The notes beneath the pieces are model-generated. The model searched no databases and was not told the origin of the DNA. It saw only the letters and a list, made by a program, of their open reading frames with translations. The position numbers and the translations under genes were made by a program. DNA of 64,000 bases from Oegoconia quadripuncta (Eukaryota; Arthropoda; Insecta; Lepidoptera; Autostichidae), in NCBI GenBank assembly GCA_949316235.1, contig OX438744.1, positions 27,577,578-27,641,577 of the forward strand, read 5' to 3'. Positions within the stretch are counted from its first letter, which is position 1. Every line of letters starts with the position of its first letter. Below, piece by piece: positions 1 to 10,201 of this stretch.

Positions 1-2
1 AC

Positions 3-1926
3 AACCCTAAGGCAATTATTATTGCTCGGGACGTGGTTTTCTTAGAAGATAAACCACAGGTTAACGATTCTCAACAACCCACCACTTCAAGTTCTAACGT
101 CACACCTGATCTGTTCGAGGTTCAGATAGAAGAGATTACTCAACCTGAATCTTCATCCTCGCCAGAGCATCGTACTGAGGAAACATCAGAAACTCTAGTT
201 AGCGAATGTCCCATAGTTCCAGAACCGGAATCACCAGATGTTTTTACAGATACTGTTGACATAATGGTACAACCATCGCCAGTGTCTGAAAACGCTGGTA
301 ATTCCTGTTCACAGCCAAGGTATCCTATCAGAGAGCGTCGTGCACCAGTAAGATTTGGGGAATGCGCTAATGCGATCTCTTTGGATTGTGAACCAGTTAC
401 CTACAAAAAAGCTGTAGAAGACATTCATAAGCAAGAATGGCTTGACGCCATGAGTGCCGAATACAGCTCGCTTATAAAACACGGAACTTGGGTGTTAGTC
501 GATAGACCTACAGATCGAAAAGTAATAAAAAATAAGTGGGTATATAAAATAAAACGAAACACCAGTGGTGACATAGTTAAGTTTAAAGCCAGACTTGTTG
601 CCAAAGGTTTCACACAAGTCTATGGCGTCGACTATGGAGAGACTTTTTCTCCTGTTACTCGACTGTCGTCAATACGATTGTTGATAGTTTTTGCAGTCAA
701 ACTAGACATGAGAATAGACCACCTGGATGTAGAAACTGCATTCCTTAACGGTGATCTTGAGGAAGAAATCTTCATGGAGCAGCCGGAAGGTTTCAGTACT
801 GACGCTAAACATAAAGTATGTTTGCTTAAAAAATCACTTTATGGTTTAAAGCAAGCGCCGCGTCAATGGAACAGAAAAGTTTGTGAAGCCATGGCCACTC
901 TCTCTCTCACTCAGGCAGCAACAGATCATTGCATCTACTATAAAAGAGATGGCAGTGATATTCTTGTAGTAGCAGTATTTGTCGATGACTTTTTTGTTGT
1001 TTCAAATAGCAATACTATGAAGGACAACTTTAAAACCGATTTAAAAAAGTTGTTTACTATTAAAGACCTTGGTCCTCTCAAGGACTGCCTTGGTATGAGA
1101 GTTTGCCAAACTCAACCTGGTACCATAACTCTCGATCAAACTAAATACATCGAGACGCTTTTAGAAAAGTTCGGCATGAAAGATGCAATACCAGTGTCCA
1201 CACCGATGGAACCCGGTGTAAAACTCACACTCCCTGATAAAGAGGATGAGCAAATGGATCTACCCTATCAGCATCTCTTAGGATCATTAATGTATATTGC
1301 TCTTGGCACGAGACCAGACATCTCTTACACAGTCTCCTTTCTCAGCCAGTACAATACACATTACGGGGAGGCACACTGGAGAGCTGCTAAAAGGATTTTA
1401 CGGTACCTCAAGGCTACGAAAGATCTAAAACTGACTTTCGTTAAAGGCGCAGATGACGACTACCTAACTGGTTACGCTGATGCCGATTTCGGGAGCAATA
1501 TTGTCGACAGACGTTCCTATACAGGATTCGTTTTTAAGATGTGTGGAGCTCCTGTATCGTGGGAAGCGCGGAAGCAGCGCACAGTAGCGCTCTCTACTAC
1601 GGAGGCTGAGTATATGGCACTTGGAGAAGCGTGCAAGGAAGCCATATATCTCAAGAGTCTCATAAGAGAAGTCTTCTGTGACAACCGTATCATAACCATA
1701 TACCTACACCGACAACCAAAGTTCACTTACATTAACCCGCAACAACACATTCCATGCACGCACCAAACACATCGACATTCGACACCACTTCATTCGAGAC
1801 ACAGTTATACATCATGATCTACACTTACTCTACATCCCCACAAGTGACATGATCGCAGACATACTTACAAAGCCATTGCCACGGTTGAAACACTGTAAAT
1901 TTGTAAAGCAATTAGGTCTTTTGTAA
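3..1926 (+). pseudogene. Copia pol polyprotein (integrase end, RT, RNase H), 5'-cut and frameshifted
   Basis: The reading frame is open from base 3, so the apparent GTG/Met near 33 is not a real start. The first residues (ARDVVF) match the end of the Copia integrase region. A Ser/Pro/Glu-rich linker follows. The reverse transcriptase runs from about 390 to 1180, with motifs WVYKIKR, KARLVAKGF, DVETAFLNGDL and the catalytic box as FVDD (usual form YVDD). RNase H follows, with GYADADF, RRSYTGF and ALSTTEAEYMAL. At about 1701-1711 the frame slips by +1: the first frame stops at 1815-1817, while conserved C-terminal RNase H codons (HIDIRHHFIR, ADILTKPL) continue in the other frame to a stop at 1924-1926. 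The enzyme would copy the element's RNA into DNA and degrade the template. One slip is the only visible lesion, so the copy looks fairly young but inactive. Confidence 0.9.
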
Positions 1927-2133
1927 GCTATATTTTTATGTTACTTATTAGAGTTGTAAGATGTGTAAATATACCGGGTGTCGTTTGTAATGATTTGAAT
2001 ATACAGGGTGTTGTTTGTAAATTTTGTTTTTTAAGTTAATGTTAGTGTACAGTGTAACGTTGATATTCTTTTTATTAAGCTAGTATATGTGACAAAATAG
2101 AACCATATACAGGATGTTTGTATTACGGGGAGG

Positions 2134-2302
2134 TGTAGAAACTTCATGGTTAAAACCTAATACCAACATCCTGGCCACTGAATATTGTCTTTTTATAGTT
2201 CTATTGTTCCTTTTACAAATATCTGTCACTCTGTACCTTTTTTCCTACCTATATCGCATTGTTTACTTTTTCCGTCTACTATATAATAAAAATACTCAAC
2301 AT
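2134..2302 (+). repeat. Putative 3' LTR of the Copia element
   Basis: It follows directly after the GGGGAGG purine tract, starts TGTAGAAAC and can end CTCAACA, so it has the TG...CA ends of an LTR. An AATAAA signal lies near 2286-2291. About 169 bp is short but within the Copia range. The matching 5' LTR is outside the window, so the right end and target duplication cannot be confirmed. Confidence 0.5.
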
Positions 2303-2421
2303 TAAGAATAGTGTATTCTTAATAAGCACCATCGACATTTGAAGGAAGGAAGTCGATGTTAACCTATTTAAATTTGCAATTATTTGTAAATTTGATTACA
2401 ATACCTACAATAATTTGGGAC

Positions 2422-2826
2422 TTTTTTTTTGTTATGCATAACGGGTTAACACCTCAATGGCACTTGATGCTAAGCGTTGAGCATTTGAGGCACTGAAAAC
2501 CAGCGCTGTGATTCGTCGCAGCATGCGCTGAGTGCTAACCCATTTATGCACGCCGCAACACGTGACAGCATTGTGCGCATCTTCTTCATAATTGCTTCTT
2601 TTTTTGCTATAATTTAATACTTCTTTGGTTTTGTATCGTGTTGTGGCGAACATAATAAATTATTCTTATTCTAAGGTGAGGCCGAAGTGTGGAAGCGAAA
2701 CCCCGTCTTATTTGGAAGACTGGCTTTATCTCTGACAACCGGAACACAACAATGCTATTAACATTGGCTGCTTGGCTGCTGATTTAGATAAGATGGTGGT
2801 AGCTAGCCAGGCGTACATTTAAAATG
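2422..2826 (-). mobile_element. SINE-A copy, interrupted and truncated
   Basis: The poly(T) run and TTATGCATAACGGGTT mark the 3' tail of SINE-A on the minus strand. The body resumes at about 2674 (AAGGTGAGGCCGAAG) and runs to CATTTAAAATGCC near 2826. The tRNA-like head is missing. About 210 bp unrelated to the SINE (2461-2673) replaces a few bases of the consensus, so another sequence has inserted. Confidence 0.75.
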
Positions 2827-2973
2827 CCTATCGAGATGAACTGATGATAGAGCCAAGAGGTGGATAGAGGAAATCCTCAAGATTGGGCTAATTTGTAGTT
2901 TTGACGAGTTTCATGCATTACACTTGGTAACGATTATAAAATTAGTGATAAAATTGAAAATCCACAATGTAGA
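2827..2973. other. No feature seen
   Basis: AT-rich non-coding sequence between a SINE and a small palindromic element. No gene or known repeat was recognised. Confidence 0.5.
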
Positions 2974-3051
2974 CTTAGACCCGTATTTCAGAATGTTACT
3001 CAAGCGTAGATCTATGCTTGAGTAATAAGTATTCTCTAATACGGGCCTTAG
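2974..3051. mobile_element. Miniature foldback element (short H relative)
   Basis: The ends CTTAGACCCGTATT and AATACGGGCCTTAG are imperfect inverted repeats of the same terminal motif used by the two full H elements (4908-5242 and 39897-40234). The centre is itself palindromic (TACTCAAGC...GCTTGAGTA around AGATCT). The whole unit is about 78 bp. Probably a non-autonomous DNA element or an internal-deletion derivative of H. Confidence 0.65.
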
Positions 3052-3607
3052 CAAGGTTAGCACATCTTTTGTGGTACAAATCATAACATTGTATTGAGTT
3101 TAACAGGTGTAAATAGGGTTATTACATGATAGATGATTATTTCGGCGATAAGGAGGTCGTGTTAGCTGAATTCCAAATGCAGGTGTTGGGAGAAGATAAA
3201 CGGCAGCTGTGCTCTGATCGAGGGTTTATTGTTGGAATTCTGCACCGATTGCAAGAGAGAGAAAAACTGGCCGCGCGCCAGTGTATATTCATTTAGATTT
3301 GCGCCATCTATCGGATTATCCTGAAACCCGTGAGAAAGGTACACTTGTACTTATTGAAGTGAATTAATTGATTAATGGTGGGTTCACGGATTTGCCGATA
3401 GATGGCGCCAGTCTTTACATAATCGTGCCGACAGCGTCAGGCGAGGTTCCTGCACAGAACTGACTACTGACTAGGGTACTGAACAGCAGGTCGGTAACTA
3501 CGCTTATGTTAATTTGTATTAAAAATTGTAAAAAAAATAGTAAAGATGGAAACCGATTTAAAAGACGTGTTGTTGGAGTTTCTTGTCTCTTCTTCTCCCT
3601 AACCATA
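3052..3607. repeat. Non-coding stretch with a GCGCCATCTATCGG hairpin
   Basis: GCGCCATCTATCGG at 3301-3314 pairs perfectly with CCGATAGATGGCGC at 3395-3408, enclosing about 80 bp. The outer sequence gives no family match I can defend. No coding potential was seen. Confidence 0.4.
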
Positions 3608-3712
3608 ACACCTTGTGTAGCGATGTAGTTTTAAAAAATAACATGTTGACTTTCAATAAGTGATATTTTTGTGTCCTACATTGAATAAAACATTTTCGAC
3701 TTTCGACTTTGA
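3608..3712 (+). mobile_element. LINE 3' tail fragment
   Basis: The sequence ends AATAAAACATTTTCGACTTT followed by a repeat of the TCGACTT unit. This is the same kind of tail as the CR1/Jockey-like LINE at 31530-32308. No coding part remains. Confidence 0.55.
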
Positions 3713-3800
3713 TAAGGGTTTGGTGATGGAGCCAGGAGTGGAGCATGATAGTGGAACACTGTTAGTTCGTTACTAACAAAACAATGTTTTTTTGTTTTTT

Positions 3801-3946
3801 TTAACCGCCTCCGTGGCTTGTAAAAATAGGGTTTTTTTTTTTTTATATGAGAGGGCGGCAAACGAGCATGCGGGTCACCTGATGGAAAGCAATCACCGCC
3901 GCCTATGGACACCCGCAACACCAAAAGGGTCACAGATGCGTTGCCG
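3801..3946 (-). mobile_element. Element E 3' fragment inside a SINE-A head remnant
   Basis: A poly(T) run is followed by TATATGAGAGGGCGGCAAAC and about 100 bp of the LINE-derived 3' end shared by E copies at 25194 and 27361. Just left of it (3801-3820) is TTAACCGCCTCCGTGGCTT, the first bases of SINE-A, so the E fragment sits at or beside a SINE-A remnant. Confidence 0.7.
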
Positions 3947-4197
3947 TTTACGAAATCTGATGATGTAGAGCATGAAATGCTAATTTTGCAGGAAGTAGTT
4001 CCAAAGTTTACTCAAAGTTTATTTCAGCAATACTCACTAGAATAGCTGTTATATTATCAGACTGCTTTTCTATCAGAACTGTATACATTCTTGTTAATCT
4101 ATCTAATTCACTCCTCTCGGACAAGGCAAAGGGACCTAAGCATATACATCCATGTTTTATTTTTCTTATTTCTTCAGTTTAGTGAAGTCAATATCCG

Positions 4198-4528
4198 TTT
4201 AACCGCCTCCGTGGCTCAATGTAAACAACATTGGGTTTACGATTTTCGCGTGTTCCATCCCCATCGGGGTACATGTTTAGGACTCGGTTTGGTTAGTGGT
4301 AGGGCATTTTAAATGTCCGCCTGGCTAGCTTGGTAGCTAGTCATGGTGGTCCATCTTATCTAAATCTGCAGCCAAGCAGCAATGTTAATAGCATTGTTGT
4401 GTTCCGGTTGTCAAAGATAAGATAGCCAGTCCCCCGAATGTGTTGGGGTTTCCGGGTCAGTATGCTTCCACCTTCGGCCTCATCTTCACTTAACATTGGG
4501 TGTGATTGAGCTCAAGTTAAAAAAAAAT
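4198..4528 (+). mobile_element. SINE-A, near full length
   Basis: tRNA-derived SINE. The head carries an A-box-like TGGCTCAATG, and the B-box region is degenerate in this copy (CGTGTTCCATCCCCATCGGG against GCGGGTTCGATCCCCAGCGG in others). The body contains TAAATCTGC.GCCAAGCAGC and CCAAATGTGTTGGGGTTTCC-like motifs and the copy ends in poly(A). Such elements are transcribed by RNA polymerase III and moved by LINE enzymes. Confidence 0.85.
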
Positions 4529-4907
4529 TGTTTCAAAAGAAAACAAACAATAAAATTAAAATAAAATTTATTGACTACTTAAGTATCACAGATTAACAAA
4601 TATTATGGTAATTCAGCGAGTAATACATTATTATAGTAATAAGTATATAATAGTATAAATGTTTTCTTAACCTACTTAATCAAGTTTCACTTGGCCTGGT
4701 CTAAAACAACTTTAAGATTACATAGGTAGATATGTGTTTATATTATACATGGCAGACGTTATAAATCCTTTGGGTATCCATTTGAGGATAGGATAAGAGC
4801 CATACCCTGTACCTCAGAGGAAGTACAAAATTTTCGAAACGGAAAAAATAGTGGAGATCGCGCGCTGACAATCATTATGGCATTCTAATACCTACTTGAC
4901 GCCCAGA

Positions 4908-5242
4908 AACTGTATTAATAAACCATTCTCAAGATTGAGAACAGTCTTGTGACTGGTCTCAAGTAAACGTGTTGATTAATATACCTTACTTGAGACCTGA
5001 AACGCACGTGCTTACTCAAGCAGTACTCACTTGAGAGGTGCGCGTATTAATAAACGAAATTCAAGACTATCATTCATTCGTCGCTGAAGCGAATACTTGA
5101 GAAGTGATCTCAGCTGAATAGACCTCAATATTGGTTTATAAATTAGCACGGTGCTTGAGATAGCGTCAACTACTTAAGACGCATCTCGGTTGATACAGCC
5201 TCAAGACTTGTATTGAGATTGGTTTATTAATACGGGCCTTAG
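4908..5242 (-). mobile_element. H foldback element
   Basis: About 335 bp bounded by TGTATTAATAAACCATTCTC on the left and GATTGGTTTATTAATACGGG on the right, which are inverted repeats. Inside, blocks with TTTATTAAT and CTCAAG/CTTGAG recur in both orientations. It aligns along its length, reversed, with 39897-40234. A short open frame at 5166-5429 is a by-product and resembles no protein. Confidence 0.75.
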
Positions 5243-5554
5243 ACACGTTGGCCTGCCCCTCTCTTTCTAACACAACGAAAGGCCGGTCATAGTCAAATTT
5301 TTCGTCTTCACCTACGTAGGTATGTGGTGGTATTGCCTCCAGATATTTAATGGTCAGTCTACACATACTCTTTAGAACTTTTGAGAATGCTATTTTATAA
5401 AAGCTAAAGTGACAGAATTGTACTGTCACGTCGTCCTTTTTATGTGCTTGTAGTCAAAAAAGGACAGATATGTGGAAAGAGCATTTCAAAATGTCGCTCG
5501 CTCACCTTCAATTATTATTATGTAACCAATCACAAAAAAAAAACTTTTTTTTTG

Positions 5555-5842
5555 GTTTATTCTCCAACAATGAAGGCAAAGGGATTTGAGCCCATACAGC
5601 GTAGTCTTCTATAGTACTTCCATTATTCTTCAGTAAAGTGACAGAATGGTTTACAAAAGTTTTGGCGGCTTCTTGTGGGAACATGAAAGCTTCGTTGCGG
5701 ATTCAAATTTTCACTTTCCACTTGTACACCATCACTGACCTTTGCCGTACAATATCCTACCGTTATTAAATTATAAAACACAGTATGTACAATTCAAGAA
5801 ATAAAAATACAACATCACTCCCTGAGTTCCCGCCAAAAAGCC
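5555..5842 (-). mobile_element. Family G repeat (diverged copy)
   Basis: Shares AAAGTGACAGAATGGTTTAC, TTTTGGCGGCTTCTTGTGGG and GAGTTCCCGCCAAAAAGCC with other G copies (23482, 44082, 37583, 58441, 19029). Reverse-complement orientation. The copy has many substitutions. Confidence 0.7.
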
Positions 5843-6890
5843 TATTTACTACTTTTAAGTGATGGGCAAAGGAACGACACTAGGAAATCCTCTGTAACAG
5901 TCACAATTCCATATATTATACAAATATCCAATGGAGTCTCATTGGAACACCACTAATCGTTTACATTATTTTGTGTGTATTTACTAAACATATGAATACA
6001 GTCCTTCTTAAATATATTTTGATATGCCTTTTTAAAAACACTAACTAAAAGCATAATAATTGTACTTACTTACAATGTATTGTAATATGTATTCAATAAT
6101 AATATTGGAGCAATGACGTCATACAGCTATACATTAATTAATTTGTCTAATTAAAAAATAAATTTAAAATTGTCTGAGATTATTATAAACTAATTCACGC
6201 GGTAAAATACCTGCACACAAGCTTACAAATTTAAAGGCCCGTCTCCATGGGGAGCATTCGTGTATAATGCATGATGATTTCAGATGCCAACCAGTAATAA
6301 AGGTCAAAAATTTAACAGAGACCAGTGGTTGTAATAGTGTCTTGGGAAACCAGACAATAATGATAGGCTGCCTATATCAGTAGCGTGCACAGCGTTTTGT
6401 CACAAAATTTGCTATATAATTAAAGAAACCTACAACTACAAAATAATACTTCTACTTATAACAATCTTAGCAACTGTTTACAATATTTGTTCACATTTCG
6501 AGGAAAGCTTACAGCCATTGGCAAAATCTGAACTAAGTTTTGAAGTATTGAATTTTGTTACATTGATAGTACGCTCTGATAACTGATATAGTCCTACAAA
6601 GGACAATTCTCTAGGGTAGGCAGAGCCTTTCTGAATATATGAAGGGTACGCCACTGGCCTATATCTACATGCTTCTGGTAGATGGAGGTAGATTAGAAAG
6701 AAAGAAAGAAACTGTTTATTCGCCACTTCGACACATATACAACTATTGTTAGGCAAATAAAATAACAGAACACTCAGATAAGTGTCGCAGCGTGAACATT
6801 CGCGCGAACATTGCAACACGCATTAAAAGCTGGGGTATCATATTGCATTGCGTCTCACTCTTTAACGTGTCCTCCTAAGCACGAGAACAC
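5843..6890. other. AT-rich non-coding stretch
   Basis: No gene was recognised. A 113-codon open frame on the minus strand (6478-6819) has no family features. A short (AGAA)n run at 6694-6711 followed by ACTGTTTATTCGCC looks like the reversed 3' end of a retroelement. Confidence 0.5.
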
Positions 6891-6894
6891 TTAT

Positions 6895-6990
6895 ATTAAA
6901 ATGACACTAATGGTCATCCATTCAAGGACTGACTCTGCCAGACATTGCTTAACTTCGCTAATCGAAAACGAATAGCCAATGCGACACGAG
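6895..6990 (-). repeat. 5S rRNA-related repeat, copy 1
   Basis: Read on the minus strand, AAGTTAAGCAATGTCTGGCA followed by GTCCTTGAATGGATGACCA follows the conserved internal-promoter part of eukaryotic 5S rRNA (A-box to C-box region). Flanks are shared with copies near 19360 and 34110, so this is a dispersed family rather than a single pseudogene. Confidence 0.6.
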
Positions 6991-7635
6991 TAATTCTATA
7001 ACTATTTAAACCACATAATTTTCCATTAAAAGTGATTTATTACTAATCTTTGCTCCCCAACGAACGCTTTGCTCACTAACGAGCATTCGTTTTTAATTTT
7101 TCACAGTGAGAAATTAAAAACACTGTGAATGTACCCAATTGAATGCTTCCTATGGGCACGCTTCTTTATACAAAAATGGGAAAACTGTCGGCCACAGACT
7201 AAGAATTTGTCAGTATATGTTTTTGAAAATGAAGTCTTGTTTCATTCCCAATAATTACTCAGACAATGGCCGACAATGTACAAACAAACCAACGAACCTT
7301 CCACGTGTATGGCACATTTTTTTTGTAAATTTCTCAGGTGTCATTTCTAATTTATTTTTTATTTAAATCAATTAATATACTTTGTCTTTTAGAAGTCTTT
7401 ATGAAGTTGATCATCTTATTCATAAAAAAAATAATAAAGTTAATATCAATTACAATATTCAAATTTCATATCATGACAACGAGAGAAAAGTGCACAGAGC
7501 TAGTAAGGCCGTTAAAACACAGCGACTTTTTGCAGCGACACAAACGCGATTAACAAATATTTCTATCGATTCATGCACGCGTTTGTATCGATGGAAACGC
7601 GCGATTGTAGCGATGTATACACAGAATTGTATCGG

Positions 7636-7835
7636 TTCTTTTTAACCCCCGATGCAAAAAGAGGGGAGTTATAAGTTTGACCGATGTCTATGTGAATCGA
7701 TTTGGATGCGGCTTTTTTATTTGAAAACAAGTTTTTAGCGGTGGTAGACATGTTTTATTAAAATCGGTTCAGCCGTTTTGGTTGTAATCGTTTATTGTCT
7801 CGGGGTTTTCTAAATTGACAATTTTTTTGCTTCTG
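7636..7835 (+). repeat. Lepidopteran-type dispersed repeat (CCCCCGATGCAAAAAGAGG)
   Basis: TTTAACCCCCGATGCAAAAAG and GGAGTTATAAGTTTGACCG followed by AAATCGGTTCAGCCGTTTTG match from memory a very common repeat of moth and butterfly genomes. The class is uncertain, perhaps Helitron-like or a MITE. It has no coding capacity. Confidence 0.5.
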
Positions 7836-7857
7836 TTTACGACAAATGTGTTATCGC

Positions 7858-8080
7858 TTGACCTCAAACATTCGTGATGTTAACTGAAGAAGATAGCGCG
7901 CACCAAGAATTCCCAGTTTATTTTGGGGGTTGGCTATTTTATCTCAAACAACCGGAACACACCAATAGTATTAAGATTGCTGTTTCGCGGCTGACTTAGA
8001 AGAGATAAGATAGCCAGTCCTCTAAATAAGAAGAGTTTTCCGTGTCAGCACCTTCGGCCTCATCTTCCCTTAACTTCTAG
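7858..8080. mobile_element. Two diverged SINE-A parts head to head
   Basis: 7858-8000 is a diverged SINE-A in minus orientation (ACCTCAAACATTCGTGATG... CAACCGGAACACACCAATA). It is followed directly by a plus-orientation piece (AGATAAGATAGCCAGTCC... CACCTTCGGCCTCATCTTCC). The halves are inverted around about 8000. Old and heavily mutated. Confidence 0.6.
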
Positions 8081-8665
8081 TCAAGGGCTATGCATTATTA
8101 TGCACAAACAAAAAAGCTTCTTCACAAAATTATATAAATAAGGCTCAGTGTACATTTCTCTGTGCACGACTGTACAGTCAGATACAAAATTGCAGTGACA
8201 GTCTAAGAAAAATATCTACTACCTGCCTAACTTGCCTTACAAAGGTTTTTGAATAAAATATAATCGTCTGAACTTGGATTATGACTGCAATTTGGAACCT
8301 GACTGTACACATATCAAGATAACAAATAAGAGTAATTGCCTCTATAATCCAGATGGCTGAGTAAACTAAAGCCGGGGCCTGACAATAGCTTGTAAAGTAA
8401 TAATTTTTCACATTTAAAATTATTCAAACTTACCAGGAACTGGTATGCAGAGATCTCTTTCAGAGATAAGCTCACCTTTGTACACGATTCATTTAGTACT
8501 GTAATATTTAATGTATGATGGCAGAAGGAAGTCAACATTCGCTGTAACGCAATCTCAAGTAGATGACTCAGGAAAGTGAGCGATGACGTAGGAAGAGACG
8601 TTAACGATTCAAGAATTGAAAACATGCCAGCGAAATCCATATCGAGTCCAACTACATATGAATAA
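8081..8665. other. No feature seen
   Basis: AT-rich. A short inverted pair near 8160-8310 repeats parts of GTACAGTCAGATACAAAATT and TTTGGAACCTGACTGTACA. No gene was recognised; the 108-codon minus frame at 8314-8640 has no recognisable features. Confidence 0.4.
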
Positions 8666-8745
8666 AAAGCCGGCCAAGTGCGTGTCGGACCACGCGCAGT
8701 GTACAGTTCTATAGTCGCCGGACATAATATATGGATTTAGAATGC
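8666..8745 (+). repeat. GCCGGCCAAGTGCG repeat fragment
   Basis: GCCGGCCAAGTGCGTGTCGG is the start of a repeat found widely in lepidopteran genomes and often discussed as Helitron-related. Only about 80 bp remains. Class uncertain. Confidence 0.4.
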
Positions 8746-8816
8746 TTTTTGTTGTTTGGTAAATAATTTGCGACGGAAAGTGAAGCCCGCTTTTCTACAT
8801 TTTATATACGTACGTA

Positions 8817-8986
8817 CGACCACCTGTTTGGTGTAGTGGTTAGCAACTCTGACCACTATACCAAAAGGTTGCGGGTTCGAATCCCGCTAGGGCATATGTT
8901 TGTGTGATTAATACGGACATGTGTACCCGAGTTATGGATGTCTTCATTTATAATAAGTATTTATTTACAAAAAAAAATATGTCCTT
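8817..8986 (+). mobile_element. SINE-D, 3'-truncated
   Basis: The tRNA-like head has A box TGGTGTAGTGGTTAG and B box GGTTCGAATCCC. The D-specific body follows (TTTGTGTGATTAATACGGAC, CCGAGTTATGGATGTC) and ends in an A-rich run. The last hundred bases of the family (CATCTGGTATCCA...TAGATGGCGC) are absent. Confidence 0.85.
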
Positions 8987-9705
8987 ATGTACCTAAGTTA
9001 AGTTTAGGGAAAAAAGAAATAGCATTACACGTGCTTATAAAATTCGAGGGTTGCCCTCGATTTCCCTGGGATTCCATCATCAGCCCTTAGATTATGTATT
9101 TTCATCGGTATCGTTATCGATTACTTTGACCAATGAGAAGCCGTCAAATTGCCGAGCGAGGGACGTGCCAACCAATCACATGTCAGAACGTAACCGATGA
9201 CGATGACGATGAATTTTTGTAATAGAATCCCAAATGCTGACTTGGTGCCAATGGGACATACTGGGTTCTTACCCTTTTAAACAAAAAAAAAATTCTCGAA
9301 TTGGTGCAGGCGTGCGTGTAATCGGGCAACATACAGAAAAAAAGAGGAATCCGATGAATTGAGAAGAACTAATATTTCTTCTTATTTATAACCTCTTATG
9401 AAATGTGGAAGATGTTACGCAAAAGCGAATGTTCATTTCCTGATCAGAACAGAATAATCAATCAGAATTACATTATCATCTGACCATCGACTCTTCAGTA
9501 ATGTATTTATTTACAAATATGTACTAGTTTATAATAGGTAAGTAGTTCATGTTCATCCAAGTTGGAGGAAATATTCAGAGCAATCAAGCAACATCGGGAA
9601 TATAGAGTCTGCCAAGGACAAGTCTGCAGCTATCATTGGTAGAATGTTGTTTATGCTGTTTTCGTACACATATCTTCAAGTAAGTAATACACATAGTGAA
9701 TTTGA
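8987..9705. other. No gene seen
   Basis: Contains a paired CATCGGTATCGTTATCG / CGATGACGATGACGATG region near 9100-9220 that could form a weak stem. Nothing else was recognised. Confidence 0.4.
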
Positions 9706-9871
9706 ATTCGTGTAATTCCCATTAGGTAATTGGTGAAGCCACTCTTGATTACGAACAGCTTTCCCCAAGGAACCATAGGCAATTTTGATCAAAGAAATTT
9801 TCGAGTACCCATACAAAGTAGGCTGAATTAGGCTATGGTTTCCAGTGGAAAGTTGTTCGTAATCAGGAGTG
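9706..9871. mobile_element. J-type inverted-repeat element
   Basis: Arms of about 39 nt at 9740-9778 and 9833-9871 pair with a few mismatches (motif TTGATTACGAACAGCTTTCC against its complement). The left flank GAATTCGTGTAATTCCCATT matches the ends of the larger J copy at 17318-18440. Probably a small non-autonomous DNA element. Confidence 0.6.
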
Positions 9872-9877
9872 AAGTCG

Positions 9878-9976
9878 CTGAATGCAGGCCGCTTCCAACC
9901 GGTTACTCTGGTGGTCTATCGGGGAGGCCTAGGTTCAGGAGTGGACGTCCTATGCCTGATATAATGATGATGAATC
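9878..9976 (+). repeat. SINE/LINE tail with ATGATGATG end
   Basis: GGGGAGGCCTAGGTTCAGGA, then GTGGACGTCCTATGCCTGAT and ATAATGATGATGAA, is the 3' end of a common lepidopteran repeat. A related reversed piece lies at 29803-29870. Confidence 0.55.
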
Positions 9977-10201
9977 GCAAATTGACCAATACTACGTATG
10001 CAGATTTACCAATTAGAATCTGAAAGCTAAGTCTGCAGCAGACTAAATTGGCTATTGGCAGTATTGTATATGATCTTGAGAGATAAATAACTCTTCATTA
10101 TTATAAAACCAGCAAACTCAGCTTCGATTCTCTGAATGGTATTGAGTATCTACCAATTTCCATCCAGCTTGTCCAAACGTTGTCAAACACTGAACATCAA
10201 A

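Larger units (their letters stand above)
1..2302 (+). mobile_element. Copia-type LTR retrotransposon, 3' part
   Basis: The window opens inside a Ty1/Copia element. It contains the end of the polyprotein, a non-coding stretch, a purine tract (ACGGGGAGG, 2125-2133) and a putative short 3' LTR. The 5' LTR, gag, protease and most of integrase lie outside the window. The order reverse transcriptase then RNase H at the end of pol is seen directly, and integrase upstream is expected for the family. Family identity is firm; the LTR end is less certain. Confidence 0.9.

Noticed and set aside
6478..6819. 113-codon minus frame as a gene
   Set aside because: No domain or splice context. It overlaps a repeat-like (AGAA)n region.
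7382..7645. Overlapping frames at 7338-7645 as a small gene
   Set aside because: Low-complexity AT-rich start and no recognised motif. The region runs into a known type of dispersed repeat.
8871..8888. tRNA genes suggested by perfect A and B boxes in many places (e.g. 8817, 12184, 17394, 41221)
   Set aside because: Each box pair heads a dispersed SINE with a long body and A-rich tail. No acceptor stem closes around them.
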